Shown one piece after another: positions 36,273 to 45,900 of a stretch of DNA of 64,000 bases. The notes beneath the pieces are model-generated. The model saw nothing but the letters and a program-made list of their open reading frames with translations, was not told where the DNA came from and did not search any database. The DNA is taken from positions 703,892-767,891 of the forward strand of contig NZ_QPKJ02000006.1 of assembly GCF_003344625.1 (NCBI RefSeq), written 5' to 3'. The position numbers were made by a program, and so were the translations under genes. This DNA is from Solirubrobacter deserti. GTDB taxonomy: Bacteria; Actinomycetota; Thermoleophilia; Solirubrobacterales; Solirubrobacteraceae. Each line of letters begins with the position of its first letter. Within the stretch, counting starts at the first letter, position 1.

Positions 36273-36950
36273 TCAGTTCACGTGCGACGCGTCCGAGAAC
36301 TCCCGGAACTGGCCGGTGACGACGAACGCCACCTGCTCGCCGATGTCGACCGCGTTGTCGCCGATGCGCTCGATCGCGCGCGCGACGAGCATCATCGACA
36401 TCGCCCACTCGCGCCGGTCGGCATCGGTGCCGACTTCCACGGCGCGCGAGAACACGCACCGGTTCAGGCGGTTGATCTCCGCGTCCTGGCGCACCAGGTC
36501 CTCGGCGACCGCGACGTCACGCAGCAGGAACGCCTGCTTGGACTGCTCGACCTCCGAGCGCGCGAGCTTGCCCATCTTGAAGATGTACTCGAGCATCTGC
36601 TCGTCCTTGGGCGGCTCGTAGCCGACCACGGGCAGCATCTTCGCGATGTTCACGCACTGGTCGCCCATCCGCTCCACGTGCTTGATCACGTGCAGCAGCG
36701 CGGCGACGAGCCGCAGGTCCGACGCGACGGGCGCCTGCAGCGCGAGCAGGGACAGGATCCCCTGCTGCACCTCCAGGTAGCGCCCGTCGATGCGATCGTC
36801 ATCGTGGATGACGATCGAAGCGAGCTCGATGTCCTGGTGCTCGAGCGCCTCGAGGGTCCGGTCCATGGTCTTGACGACCAGGTCGATCCCGCCGAGGGCC
36901 TGCACCTCGAGCTCGCGCAACTCCTCCTGAAAATGCTGACGACCGCCCAC
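36273..36950 (-). CDS. phoU: Phosphate uptake regulator PhoU
   Basis: A 225-residue PhoU protein with two three-helix repeats: MDRTLEALEHQDIELASIVI and the matching second half FSRAVEVGTDADRREWAMSM. Metal/interface residues appear in IKHVERMGDQCVNIAKM and ARAIERIGDNAVDIGEQVAF, the E-R-x-G-D repeat of PhoU. It links the Pst transporter to the sensor kinase and dampens the Pho response when phosphate is plentiful. GTG 36948-36950 is chosen, with GGAGAG just ahead. It follows pstB by 25 bp. Confidence 0.95.
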   Translation of the reverse strand: MGGRQHFQEELRELEVQALGGIDLVVKTMDRTLEALEHQDIELASIVIHDDDRIDGRYLEVQQGILSLLALQAPVASDLRLVAALLHVIKHVERMGDQCVNIAKMLPVVGYEPPKDEQMLEYIFKMGKLARSEVEQSKQAFLLRDVAVAEDLVRQDAEINRLNRCVFSRAVEVGTDADRREWAMSMMLVARAIERIGDNAVDIGEQVAFVVTGQFREFSDASHVN

Positions 36951-36975
36951 GATCTCTCTCCGAATCGGGGGGATG

Positions 36976-37782
36976 TCAGCCGAATCGGCCGCTGACGTAG
37001 TCCTCGGTCTCCTTGTGCGTCGGGTTGGAGAAGATCTTCTCCGTGGTGTCAACCTCGACGAGCCGGCCGGGCTTGCCCGTGCCCTCGATGTTGAAGAACG
37101 CCGTGTTGTCGCTCGCACGCGACGCCTGCTGCATGTTGTGCGTGACGATCACGATCGTGTACTCCTTCTTGAGCTCGGTGATCAGGTCCTCGATCGCGAG
37201 CGTGGAGATCGGGTCGAGGGCCGAGGCGGGCTCGTCCATCAGCAGCACGTCCGGCTCGACGGCCGTCGCGCGGGCGATGCACAGGCGCTGCTGCTGGCCG
37301 CCGGACAGGCCCATGCCGGGCTTGCCGAGACGGTCCTTGACCTCGTCCCACAGATTCGCGCCGCGCAGCGCGCGCTCGACGATCGCGTCCAGGTCGGACT
37401 TCTTGATCTTGCGCGAGTTGAGCTTCAGGCCGGCCGCGACGTTGTCGTAGATCGACATCGTCGGGAACGGGTTCGGCGCCTGGAAGACCATGCCGATCTG
37501 GCGGCGGACCTGGACGGGGTCGGCGTCGGCGGCGTAGATGTCGACGTCGTCGAGCAGGACCTCGCCGTCGGCGTACGCCCCCGGAACGAGCTCGTGCATG
37601 CGGTTCAGCGAGCGCAGGAACGTCGACTTGCCGCAGCCGGAGGAGCCGATGAGGGCCGTGACCTTGTTCGGCTCGATCGTGATGTTGACGCCCTTGACCG
37701 CCAGGAAGCTGCCGTAGTACAGGTCCAGGTCGGTGGCCGTGATGCTCTTGGCCTGGACGGGCGTGTGGGCGGGAGCGGTCAT
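36976..37782 (-). CDS. pstB: Phosphate ABC transporter ATPase PstB
   Basis: ATP-binding subunit of the high-affinity phosphate importer, 268 residues. Walker [20 protein letters not shown]-loop [11 protein letters not shown], signature [14 protein letters not shown], Walker [14 protein letters not shown] and H-loop [14 protein letters not shown] are all present, and NRMHEL is the PstB-type mark. ATG 37780-37782 overlaps the pstA stop. Confidence 0.97.
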   Translation of the reverse strand: MTAPAHTPVQAKSITATDLDLYYGSFLAVKGVNITIEPNKVTALIGSSGCGKSTFLRSLNRMHELVPGAYADGEVLLDDVDIYAADADPVQVRRQIGMVFQAPNPFPTMSIYDNVAAGLKLNSRKIKKSDLDAIVERALRGANLWDEVKDRLGKPGMGLSGGQQQRLCIARATAVEPDVLLMDEPASALDPISTLAIEDLITELKKEYTIVIVTHNMQQASRASDNTAFFNIEGTGKPGRLVEVDTTEKIFSNPTHKETEDYVSGRFG

Positions 37783-38951
37783 CGGATCTCCGTGCCGAAG
37801 CGGCGGTAGATGAAGCGAGCGGTGATGTTGAGCACCATGACGATCAGGATCAGCACGAGCGCGGCGGTCCACGCGCGATCGATCGACGGCTCAGGCGGCA
37901 CGCCGGGGGACTTGTAGGAGTTGAAGGCGAAGACCGCGAGGTTCTGCATGCGGCCGTCGAACGGGTTCACGTTCACGGACGAGACGACGCCCACGGTGAT
38001 CAGCAGCGGCGCGGTCTCACCGATGATGCGGGCGACCGCGAGCACCACGCCGGTGACGATGCCGCCGAGCGCCGTCGGGAGCACGACCTTGACGATCGTG
38101 CGCCACTTGGACACGCCGAGGGCGTAGGACGCCTCGCGCAGCGAGTTCGGGACGATCCGCAGCATCTCCTCGGTGGAGCGCACGACGATCGGGATCATCA
38201 GCACCGACAGCGCGACCGAGCCCATGATGCCGAGGCGGATGCCCGGGCCGAAGAAGATCGAGAACAGCGAGAACGCGAACAGGCCGGCGACGATCGACGG
38301 GATGCCGGTCATGACGTCCACGAAGAACGTGAGCGCGCGCTTGAGGCGGCCCTGGCCGTATTCCTGCAGGTAGATCGCGGCGAGGATGCCGATCGGCACC
38401 GAGATCAGCGTCGCGCAGCCCGTGATGATCAGCGTGCCGTAGATGGCGTGGACCGCGCCGCCGCCCTCGCCGATGACGCCGCGCATCGACCACGTGAAGA
38501 ACTCGCCGTCGAAGCGCGCGGCACCGCGCGAGACGACGGTGTAGAGCAGCGAGATGAGCGGCGCGAGCGCGAGCGCGAAGGCGGCGACGATGGCGTAGGT
38601 GAAGCCGCGGTCGGTGGCGCGGCGCTTGCCCTCGACGGCGCGCGAGACAACGTACTGCGCGGCACCGCCGACGACGACCGTGCCGACGACCCAGAGGGCC
38701 CAGTTCCACCCGATGGCCGCGACGAGGCCCGCCATCACGACGGCGGTCGCGGCGACGATGCCCCACGGCGCCCACCCCGGGAGGACCTTGCCGGCCACCT
38801 GCACGGGCGGACGCACGCGCGCCGGCGCGGCGACCGTATGAGCGTCCTCGGCGTGCGCGTGGGCGTTGGACGCCAACGAGCCGAGCCCCGGCACGTCGGC
38901 GTTGGGGTCGGTGTCGGTCACGTCTTCCCGTTGAGTCGGTTCGGTGCTCAT
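37779..38951 (-). CDS. pstA: Phosphate ABC transporter permease PstA
   Basis: Permease subunit of 390 residues, about 90 longer than the usual PstA. The extension is an acidic, His-containing tail (about 1-60) plus two extra membrane segments (about 63-105). The conserved permease region has [32 protein letters not shown], and the EAA-type loop [26 protein letters not shown] (split: [26 protein letters not shown]). It lies 1 bp after pstC and overlaps pstB. Confidence 0.95.
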   Translation of the reverse strand: MSTEPTQREDVTDTDPNADVPGLGSLASNAHAHAEDAHTVAAPARVRPPVQVAGKVLPGWAPWGIVAATAVVMAGLVAAIGWNWALWVVGTVVVGGAAQYVVSRAVEGKRRATDRGFTYAIVAAFALALAPLISLLYTVVSRGAARFDGEFFTWSMRGVIGEGGGAVHAIYGTLIITGCATLISVPIGILAAIYLQEYGQGRLKRALTFFVDVMTGIPSIVAGLFAFSLFSIFFGPGIRLGIMGSVALSVLMIPIVVRSTEEMLRIVPNSLREASYALGVSKWRTIVKVVLPTALGGIVTGVVLAVARIIGETAPLLITVGVVSSVNVNPFDGRMQNLAVFAFNSYKSPGVPPEPSIDRAWTAALVLILIVMVLNITARFIYRRFGTEIR

Positions 38952-38952
38952 C

Positions 38953-39900
38953 TCAGATACGCATCTGTCGGTTGATCACCGTGCGCGCGGCCATGTTGAC
39001 CACGAGCGTGACGGCGAAGAGGACAAGACCAGAGGCGATCAGGGCGTTGACCGCAAGACCGGAGGACTCGGGGAAGTCGAGCGCGATGTTGGCCGCGATG
39101 GTCGAGGGGTTGCCCGAGCCGATCAGGTCGAACGTGATCGCGCCGGAGACCGAGAGCACGATCGCAACGGCCATCGTCTCGCCGAGCGCGCGGCCGAGGC
39201 CGAGCATCGACGCCGAGATGATCGCGGACTTGCCGAACGGCAGCACGGTGAGGCGGATCATCTCCCAGCGCGTGGCGCCGAGGGCGAGCGCGCCCTCCTG
39301 CAGCCGGCGCGGCGTCTGCTCGAACACCGAGCGCGTAACCGCCGTGATGATCGGCAGGATCATCACCGCCAGCACGGCGGCGACGACCAGCATCGTGCGC
39401 CCGGTGGCGGACGCGGGACCCTCGAAGAACGGAAGCCAGCCGAGGTTGTCCTCGAGCCAGCGCAGCAGGCCGACCGAGGCCGGGCCGAGCACCGCGATGC
39501 CCCAGAGGCCGTAGATGACGCTCGGGATCGCGGCCAGCAGGTCGATCAGGTAGCTCATCGGCTGCGCGATCCGCCGCGGGGCGATGTGGCTGATGAACAG
39601 CGCGACCGCGACCGACAGCGGCACCGCGATCACGATGGCGATCGTGGCCGCGATGATCGTGCCGAAGGTCAGCGGCCAGATGTAGGCGAGCAGGTTCTCG
39701 CCGCCCGGGAGATCCTCGGCACTGGCCGTGATGGCCGGCCAGGCGCGGACGATCAGGAAGAGGGCGACACCGGCGAGCGTGGCCAGGATGACCACGCCCG
39801 CTCCGGTCGCGAGGCCTCGAAAGACGCGGTCCCCGGCGCCGCCCCGGGCGGGCCCGCCGCGAACTACTGACTGCAGGTCGTCGACGTTGGTCGAACTCAC
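38953..39900 (-). CDS. pstC: Phosphate ABC transporter permease PstC
   Basis: Permease subunit of 315 residues with six membrane segments. Marks of PstC: FLIVRAWPAI, YIWPLTFGTIIAATIAI, LLAAIPSVIYGLWG and the coupling loop EGALALGATRWEMIRLTVLPF. It follows pstS by 38 bp and precedes pstA with no gap, in the normal order pstS-C-A-B-phoU. Confidence 0.96.
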   Translation of the reverse strand: MSSTNVDDLQSVVRGGPARGGAGDRVFRGLATGAGVVILATLAGVALFLIVRAWPAITASAEDLPGGENLLAYIWPLTFGTIIAATIAIVIAVPLSVAVALFISHIAPRRIAQPMSYLIDLLAAIPSVIYGLWGIAVLGPASVGLLRWLEDNLGWLPFFEGPASATGRTMLVVAAVLAVMILPIITAVTRSVFEQTPRRLQEGALALGATRWEMIRLTVLPFGKSAIISASMLGLGRALGETMAVAIVLSVSGAITFDLIGSGNPSTIAANIALDFPESSGLAVNALIASGLVLFAVTLVVNMAARTVINRQMRI

Positions 39901-39938
39901 GTCTATCTCAGCGCTCCTGTGCTTCTTCGGGTGGTGGG

Positions 39939-41057
39939 CTAGCTCGCGGCGATCGCGTCGACCGCGGGCTGCACCTTCTGGCGAACAGCATCGCTGATCG
40001 GGGCCGAGCCCGCGTTCGAGGCGGCCGCTTCCTGTCCCTCAGGGCTGATGATGTAGTTGATGAAGCCCTTGACGAGCGCGCCCTGGGCCGCGTCGTCGTA
40101 CTGCGTGCAGGCCATAATGTAGGAGACGAGCACGATCGGGTACGTGCCGGCCTCGGTCGTCTCGCGGTTGAGGTCGTACGTGAACACGTGCGCACCCGGG
40201 TCGTCGGTCTCCTGGGACGCCTCGACGATCTTGGCCGCGGCCTCGGGCGTCGGGCCGACGAACTCCTCGCCGACCTTGATGCTGGCCGTGCCCAGCTCGC
40301 CGGCCTGAGAGGCGTCGGCGTAGCCGATGGCGCCCGCGCCGGCCTTGACGGCGTCCACGACGCCGGACGTGCCCTGCGCCGCCTCGCCGCCCTTGACGGG
40401 CCAATCGCCGCTGATCTCGAAGTCCCAGACGTCAGGGGCCACGGCGGCGAGGTACTCGACGAAGTTCTCCGTCGTGCCCGACTCGTCGGCGCGGTTGACC
40501 ACCGTGATGCGGTCGCTCGGCAGCTGCGCGTCCGGGTTGTCGGCCTTGATGGCCGCGTCGTCCCAGGTCTTGATCTCCTGCTTGAAGATCTTCGCCACCG
40601 TCTCCGGCGAGAGCTGCAGGTTGTCGACGCCCTCGAGGTTGTAGATGACGGCGATCGGCGAGATGTAGGCCGGAATCTCGATCAGGTTGTCGGGGCCGCC
40701 GCAGCGCTCCTGGGCGCCGGTGAGCTCCTCGTCGGCGAGGTGCGCGTCGGTGCCGCCGAAGGCGGTGCCGCCGGCGACGAACTGCTCGCGACCGCCGCCC
40801 GAGCCCACCGGGTCGTAGGAGATGGTGGCGCCGGGGTTGGCCTCGCCGAAGCCGGCGATCCAGGCCTGCATGGCGGCTTCCTGCGAAGACGCACCGGCGC
40901 CGGCGATGTTGCCCTCGAGCTCCTCCGCCGCGGGCGTGCTCTCACCACCGGCAGCCGGGGTGTTGGTCGGCTCCTCCTCGTTGGAGGCACCGCAGGCAGC
41001 CAGCGTCAGCGCGGCGGCGAAGGCCACGCACGCCGGCATGAACCGCTTCGAAATCAT
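39939..41057 (-). CDS. pstS: Phosphate-binding lipoprotein PstS
   Basis: Periplasm-side/cell-surface phosphate receptor, 372 residues. Lipobox LAACGASN, then an acidic Thr/Pro linker and the binding lobes. Phosphate contacts sit in GAGASSQEAA, GSGGGREQFVAGG, GGTDAHLAD and RADESGTTENF. Shine-Dalgarno AAGGAAGGG stands 9 bases before the ATG. Four 11-bp repeats lie about 60 bp upstream, inside the end of the preceding gene, so it is presumably phosphate-starvation induced. Confidence 0.97.
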   Translation of the reverse strand: MISKRFMPACVAFAAALTLAACGASNEEEPTNTPAAGGESTPAAEELEGNIAGAGASSQEAAMQAWIAGFGEANPGATISYDPVGSGGGREQFVAGGTAFGGTDAHLADEELTGAQERCGGPDNLIEIPAYISPIAVIYNLEGVDNLQLSPETVAKIFKQEIKTWDDAAIKADNPDAQLPSDRITVVNRADESGTTENFVEYLAAVAPDVWDFEISGDWPVKGGEAAQGTSGVVDAVKAGAGAIGYADASQAGELGTASIKVGEEFVGPTPEAAAKIVEASQETDDPGAHVFTYDLNRETTEAGTYPIVLVSYIMACTQYDDAAQGALVKGFINYIISPEGQEAAASNAGSAPISDAVRQKVQPAVDAIAAS

Positions 41058-41116
41058 CGAACCCTTCCTTCTGTATCCATGAGCCGGCGACCCTGGCAGG
41101 CCGTCGGCGCAAGTCT

Positions 41117-41160
41117 GTTATCGAGACGTTTCCGACCTGTGAAAAGGATGTGAAGGCTCC
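41117..41160. promoter_or_regulatory. Pho box of pstS: four 11-bp direct repeats
   Basis: On the plus strand the units are GTTATCGAGAC, GTTTCCGACCT, GTGAAAAGGAT and GTGAAGGCTCC, contiguous and in register. Read on the pstS strand they give TTCAC every 11 bp, like actinobacterial PhoP boxes (GTTCA-type repeats), and the same 11-bp spacing as PhoB boxes. They end 60 bp before pstS and overlap the last codons of the orphan DNA-binding gene. Confidence 0.8.
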
Positions 41161-41498
41161 GGCTGGAACCGGTAGCCGAAGCCGAAGTGCGTGTGGATGA
41201 ACCCCCACTCCGGCAACGCGGCTGCGAGCTTGGTCCTCAGCTTGTGCACGTACACATCCACGGACCGATCCTGTCCGCGTAGCGGCGCTCCCCACACCGT
41301 CTCGTACAGCTCCTCGCGCGCCACGATCCGCCCCTCACGCCGCGCCAGCGCGGCCAGCAACTCCAGCTCGCGGACGGACAGCGACAGCGTGCGACCGCGG
41401 GCCCGGGCCAGGTGCTCTGAGGGTCGAATCTCCAGGTCCCCGGCAACCAAGACTTCGATCGGCTCACTTGTCTGCACGAGCCGTACCTTGTGCGGCAA
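41118..41498 (-). CDS. Orphan OmpR/PhoB-type DNA-binding domain, no receiver
   Basis: A 119-126-residue protein that is only a winged-helix domain. LSVRELELLAALARREGRIV, the recognition helix DRSVDVYVHKLRTKL and the wing FIHTHFGFGYRF match the PhoB-type regulator at 35.3-36.1 kb closely (DRSVDVFVRKLRSKL; YIHTHFGIGYRF). With no receiver it cannot be switched by phosphorylation. Start is TTG 41496-41498 or GTG 41475-41477. Pho-type repeats lie both upstream and over its 3' end. It could compete with, or keep up basal expression of, the Pho regulon; that is inference. Confidence 0.85.
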   Translation of the reverse strand: MPHKVRLVQTSEPIEVLVAGDLEIRPSEHLARARGRTLSLSVRELELLAALARREGRIVAREELYETVWGAPLRGQDRSVDVYVHKLRTKLAAALPEWGFIHTHFGFGYRFQPEPSHPFHRSETSR

Positions 41499-41511
41499 GC
41501 GCCGCGCTCCG

Positions 41512-41555
41512 GTTACGCGGCCGTGAACTCGCTGTTATCAGGTTGTGAAGGCGGC
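41512..41555. promoter_or_regulatory. Pho box before the orphan DNA-binding gene
   Basis: Four contiguous 11-bp units on the plus strand: GTTACGCGGCC, GTGAACTCGCT, GTTATCAGGTT, GTGAAGGCGGC. They overlap the 3' end of the HD-hydrolase gene and end about 14 bp before the orphan regulator's first possible start. Alternating GTTA/GTGA units resemble the pstS box. Confidence 0.72.
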
Positions 41556-42130
41556 AGCACGTCGAGCGCCCACAACTCGAACTCGAGCTGATCCACGAGC
41601 GCGAGGTCCTGCGTGCTCGCGCGCAGCATCTCCAGGCTGGCGCGGTAGTGCTCCAGTTTCCGGCCCAGCAGCTCGCTCGGGTCGCGGATGGCCTTCCCGC
41701 GCAGCTCGCGCACCTTGGCGACCTTGTCGGCGGCGTAGATCGCGCACGCGTCGCGACCGGCGGCGGCCACCTGGTCGCGCAGCGCGCTCTTGCGCGCCGC
41801 GTAGGCCTGGATGCTCGGGTTCTCGGTGACGGCGGCCACCAGCCGCGCCACCCGTGAGCCGAACCGCCGGTGCACGTCGTCGAGCGTGACGCTGGTGTTC
41901 TCGACGATGTCGTGCAGCACGCCCGCGGTCACCACGTCGTCGTCGAAGTCGCGCCCGTTGAGCAGCGACGCCACCTCCAGCGGGTGCAGGACGAACGGCG
42001 CCTGGTCCACCTCCCGGCGCTGATCGGCATGCATGATCAGCGCCCACTCGACGGCGCGGCGGACGGGAGGACGGGTTTCGGCGAACGGCGGCAGGCGTGT
42101 TGTCAGCACCCTGTCCAAAGTATCGTTCAC
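41513..42130 (-). CDS. HD-domain protein of the RelA/SpoT hydrolase type
   Basis: A 205-residue stand-alone HD domain like MESH1/SpoT-type alarmone hydrolases. FVLHPLEVASLL holds the first metal His, GVLHDIVENT the HD pair, and YAADKVAKVREL the distal Asp. Two residues differ from the usual pattern: the ED pair after HD is EN here, and the Asn of the DRLHN motif is Lys. Substrate could therefore be (p)ppGpp or another nucleotide. GTG 42128-42130 starts it. It lies directly upstream of the orphan PhoB-type gene, suggesting a link between phosphate stress and alarmone levels. Confidence 0.8.
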   Translation of the reverse strand: MNDTLDRVLTTRLPPFAETRPPVRRAVEWALIMHADQRREVDQAPFVLHPLEVASLLNGRDFDDDVVTAGVLHDIVENTSVTLDDVHRRFGSRVARLVAAVTENPSIQAYAARKSALRDQVAAAGRDACAIYAADKVAKVRELRGKAIRDPSELLGRKLEHYRASLEMLRASTQDLALVDQLEFELWALDVLPPSQPDNSEFTAA

Positions 42131-42193
42131 AACTGCCGCCTTGGCGGGCTGAGCGTCAAGCGGATCAAGCCGCCGGGTTCCGCGGGTGGAGCG

Positions 42194-42955
42194 TCAGCCC
42201 TCGGTCTCGCCGGCGCTCTGCCCCTGGGCCTTCATGAAGCCGCAGCGGAACGCCTCGGGCGAGGAGATCGGCTTGCCGCCGGCGAACCCGCCCTTGTCCC
42301 CGTTGTCGTAGACCGTCACATACTGCAGCGTCTGCGGGTACGGGTTGGCGGCCAGCGGCACCGGGTCCGGCTCCCCCGCGCGCGGATCGCCGCGCGAGCC
42401 CTCGGTCACGCCCTGCGACCCCGCGGCCGAGGAACCCGCCTGCGTGGTGATCAGCGTCGAGGACATCTCCCGCCGGTCCTTGAGGCCGTCCGTCGCGTCC
42501 ACGTCCGGTGAGGAGGAGACGGGCGCGTCGTCGATCGTCGAGGACAGCTTCACGCGGTCGGCGGCGCCGATCAGCTGCGCGGCCGTCGGCAGGAAGCCGC
42601 CCGCCTCCACGCACGCCTTGGACGCGTACGCGTAGTCGTTCTTGCCGATGTCCTCGTTGGGCACCGGGTGCGGCGAGGCCTCCAGGCACCAGGTCCCGAG
42701 GTCCACCGTCTGCGGATCGCAGTTGAGCTGCAGGTCCTGCGCGCGCAGCGTGCCGAGGCGGTCGGCGCGCCGCGCGGACGCGACCTTCGGGATCGCCTTG
42801 GCCGGGAACTTGCCCTTCTTGTCCAGCTTGAGGACCGCGTTCGGCTTGGGCTTGGACACGACGTTGACGACCGCTTGGCGGGCGGCGTCGGCGACCCCCG
42901 TGAACGAGACGGTGAGGGCGAGCAGCGCGATGATCAGCGCGGCGTGTTTCTTCAT
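42194..42955 (-). CDS. Secreted protein of unknown function
   Basis: A 253-residue exported protein. Signal peptide LIIALLALTVSFTGVADA; then a Lys-rich segment (VLKLDKKGKFPAKAIPKV, SARRADRLGTL) of a kind often seen at the base of secreted or fibre-like proteins, and a C-terminal domain with paired cysteines (NCDPQTVDLGTWCLEA; KACVEAGGFLPTAAQL). It lies downstream of the 1523-residue surface protein with ATGA overlap and is the last gene of the long minus-strand cluster. Confidence 0.7.
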   Translation of the reverse strand: MKKHAALIIALLALTVSFTGVADAARQAVVNVVSKPKPNAVLKLDKKGKFPAKAIPKVASARRADRLGTLRAQDLQLNCDPQTVDLGTWCLEASPHPVPNEDIGKNDYAYASKACVEAGGFLPTAAQLIGAADRVKLSSTIDDAPVSSSPDVDATDGLKDRREMSSTLITTQAGSSAAGSQGVTEGSRGDPRAGEPDPVPLAANPYPQTLQYVTVYDNGDKGGFAGGKPISSPEAFRCGFMKAQGQSAGETEG

Positions 42956-45900
42956 GGACGGCGTCTCCGGTACGGGAGGGTCGGCGGGTGATGGACGGAG
43001 GCGGTGGCGATGCTGCGGTCCCGGCGCTTGAGGCCGAGGCGCAGCGTCGCGCCCGCGAAGGCGGCGAGGATCACGAGGCCGTAGAGGTAGACGCCGACCG
43101 GCCCGTGCTGCTCCGGGAAGTACGCGACCGCCGCCGACGAGGACTCGGGCGCGGCCTCTTCCTCACGCTTCTCCTCGTAGACGCGGATGACCGCGCCGCC
43201 GGGCGGGATCGGGCGCGCGAACGCGCTCGCCGGCGGCGGCGGGGCGGCCGGGGTGCCGCTCTTGGGCTCGGTGCGGCGCGCGGGCGGCGTCGGCTCGGGT
43301 GTGACCACCGCGGTCGGGAACGGCGTCGGCTGGGGACGCGGGCGTTCGCGCTCGCGTTCGCGCTCGGGCTCGGACTGCGGCAGCGGCGGCGCCGGAACCG
43401 GAGGCGGGGCCGAGTTGGGAGCGGGCGCCGGAGCGGGCGCCGGGGGCGCGGCGGCGGCGTCCGGCGGCGGCGGCTGCGTGAAGCGCTCCGGGTTGAGCGG
43501 ACGCGTGCCGCACGGCCGCTGGACCTGGCCGGCGAGGACGGTGACGACCGTGCTGTAGGAGAGCCCGCCGGCCTTGACCGTGACGGTCGTCTTGCCCGCA
43601 TTGAACGGGCAGAACAGGCCGGAGCGATTGTCGGTGATGACCTTGTCGTCGGCGCCGAGCAGCGGCTTGCGCAGGTTCGTCGACGCGGGGTCCCGGGCCA
43701 CGAAGTCGCCGATGTCGGGATCGCTGGAGGTGAACTCGTACTCGGGCACGATCCGGGTCGCGCACGTGGCGCCCGCGCACGGCTGGGGAGGGAACGCCGT
43801 GTACGGGTCCGAGCCCGGAGGCTGCGGGTCGCCGCCGCCCGCGACGGCGCCCCAGCGGTCGCCCGCGGCCGGGCGCCGGCCGAGGCCCTCGAACAGCGAC
43901 GGGCGCGAGCGGCGCACCAGCGTGCCGTCGACGGCCTGCAACGTCAGCTCGGACACGATCGGCAGCAGCCGCGCGGTCACGGGCGCGCGGTTGGTGGCCG
44001 GGTCGCGCTTGCTGGTGTCGACCTCGGCGAGCAGGAGACCGGCGTCGCCGAACACGGCGTCCGGGCCGTTGGTGGTGTTGGCCAGAGGCGAGCGGTAGCT
44101 GAGCGTGCCCGTCCCGAACGCGGGGATCGTCTGGGTCGCGCCGCTCGGGATCGGGTACACGCGCGTCTCCTCCGGGCGTTCGAAGAAGTACGCGGACGCG
44201 CCGCCGTCCACGAGCAGCTTGGCGATCTCGTCGCCGTCGCCGGCGACGTTGAGCGCGGGCGCGAAGCGCGAGTTGAGGTCGCGGCTGCCCATGACGATCG
44301 CTGGGATGCCCTGCGCCTTGGCCTGCGCGAGCATCGCGGTCAGCCACGGCTTCTGGGGCTCGAGCGGGTTCTGGTGCGGGTCCGAGGCCTCCAGCGAGCC
44401 GCGCGAATTGTCGATCACGATCACCCTCACGGTCCCGCCGCGCCCGGCCGAGTCGAACGCGTAATGCGTACGCGCGCCGGGAGCTGCGACCGCTGCGCTC
44501 CCGACCGGGGCGACGCCCGCCGCGGGCAGGCCGCCGCCGAACGGCGCGGGCGCGCCCGAGAACGCTGAGGTGAACGCCGCCACCGCACTCGGCGTGGCCG
44601 TCGCCGTCGGGGTGGGGGAAGCGGTCGCCGCCCCCTCCGCCGTGTCGGCGGCGGAGGGAGCGGCGTAGGCCGGTGCGCCTGGGAGCAGCAGATCCGCGAA
44701 GCGCGTGGCTTCGCGACTGTCGAGTGGCTGCTCGTCTGGCAGACGCCCGCCCGTGTAGAGGAGCATGCGCGGCCCGCCCGGCTGGGCCGCGAGCTCACCG
44801 ACAAGGTTCTTGGCCGCGCGCAGCGTCACGTCCGGGCCGAGCGCGTTGTCGCGCAGGTCTGCGCACTTGGACGCGCATTCGGCGTGGCCGGCGACCGCAA
44901 AGCGCGCGACGGCGGCCTCCAGGTTCGTACCGGTGCGCGTGACCGACGACGGTGGCGGCGGCTGCGCGCCGGTCGCGTAGCGCAGGACCGCGGCCGTCTG
45001 CACGCGCGTGCGGTCCGCGCGGCCCTGGGTGGAGCGGTTGCCGTTGCCGCGGCCGGCGGCGTCGGACTCGCCGCTCCAACCGCCGAGCGCCCAGCCCTCC
45101 CCGTTGCCGTCCACGAGCAGCGCCGCGATCGGGTCCGACTTGACCGGGCGGTCGGCGGTCGTGCCCGCGAACGCGGTGCGCTGCTCGTCGCGCCAGCCCG
45201 TATCGGTTTCGCGCAGCAGGTAGCCGTCGGCGGGCAGCGGGAACGGCGGGATCAGCGGCGGCGGCGAGTCCGGCCCGACCTCGGGGATCAGGTCCGGGAC
45301 GGGATACGGCAGCGCGGGCTGCACGGCCGCGAGCGCGCGTACCGAGCCGCCCGAGCGGAACGCGGCCAGCGCGACCGGCGTCACGCCGAGCAGCGGCTGC
45401 GAGGAGAAGCGCCACGGCGTGCCCGCAGGCCCGTCGCGTTCGATCACGAAGTCCGGGCCGCCCGCGACCGCGCTGCCGTCCGGCAGCCCGGCGACGACGA
45501 CGATCTGGCGGTTGGCGGCCGGCAGCGTCGCGAACAGCGCGTGCACGCCCTCGTCCGCGTGCCACGCGCCGCCCTCGTTGACGAGCAGGTCCGGGCCGGC
45601 GGCGACGAGCGCCTGGCTGCCGGCGAACGCGACGCTCGTCAGGTGGCGGCCGGCGAAGCCCTCCGGCAGCGGCTCCTGCGTCCACGTCTTGTCGTAGCGC
45701 AGGAGCACGCCCTCCTTGCCGACGGCGTAGCCGCGCAGCGGGTCGCCGGCCTGGAAGGCGACCCCCATGAGGTTGCCCTCGAAGCCGACCGGCGCGGCGG
45801 GGTCGCGCTCCCACAGCCCGGTCTCCGCCCGCCACAGCCACATCGTGCCGAGGTCGCCGACGGCGTGCGCGCGCGCCGGCTCGGGCCACGCGACACCGCG

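Noticed and set aside
42988..44568. 526-codon plus-strand open frame
   Set aside because: Low-complexity Arg/Gly composition opposite the giant surface-protein gene; no start context and no family motif.
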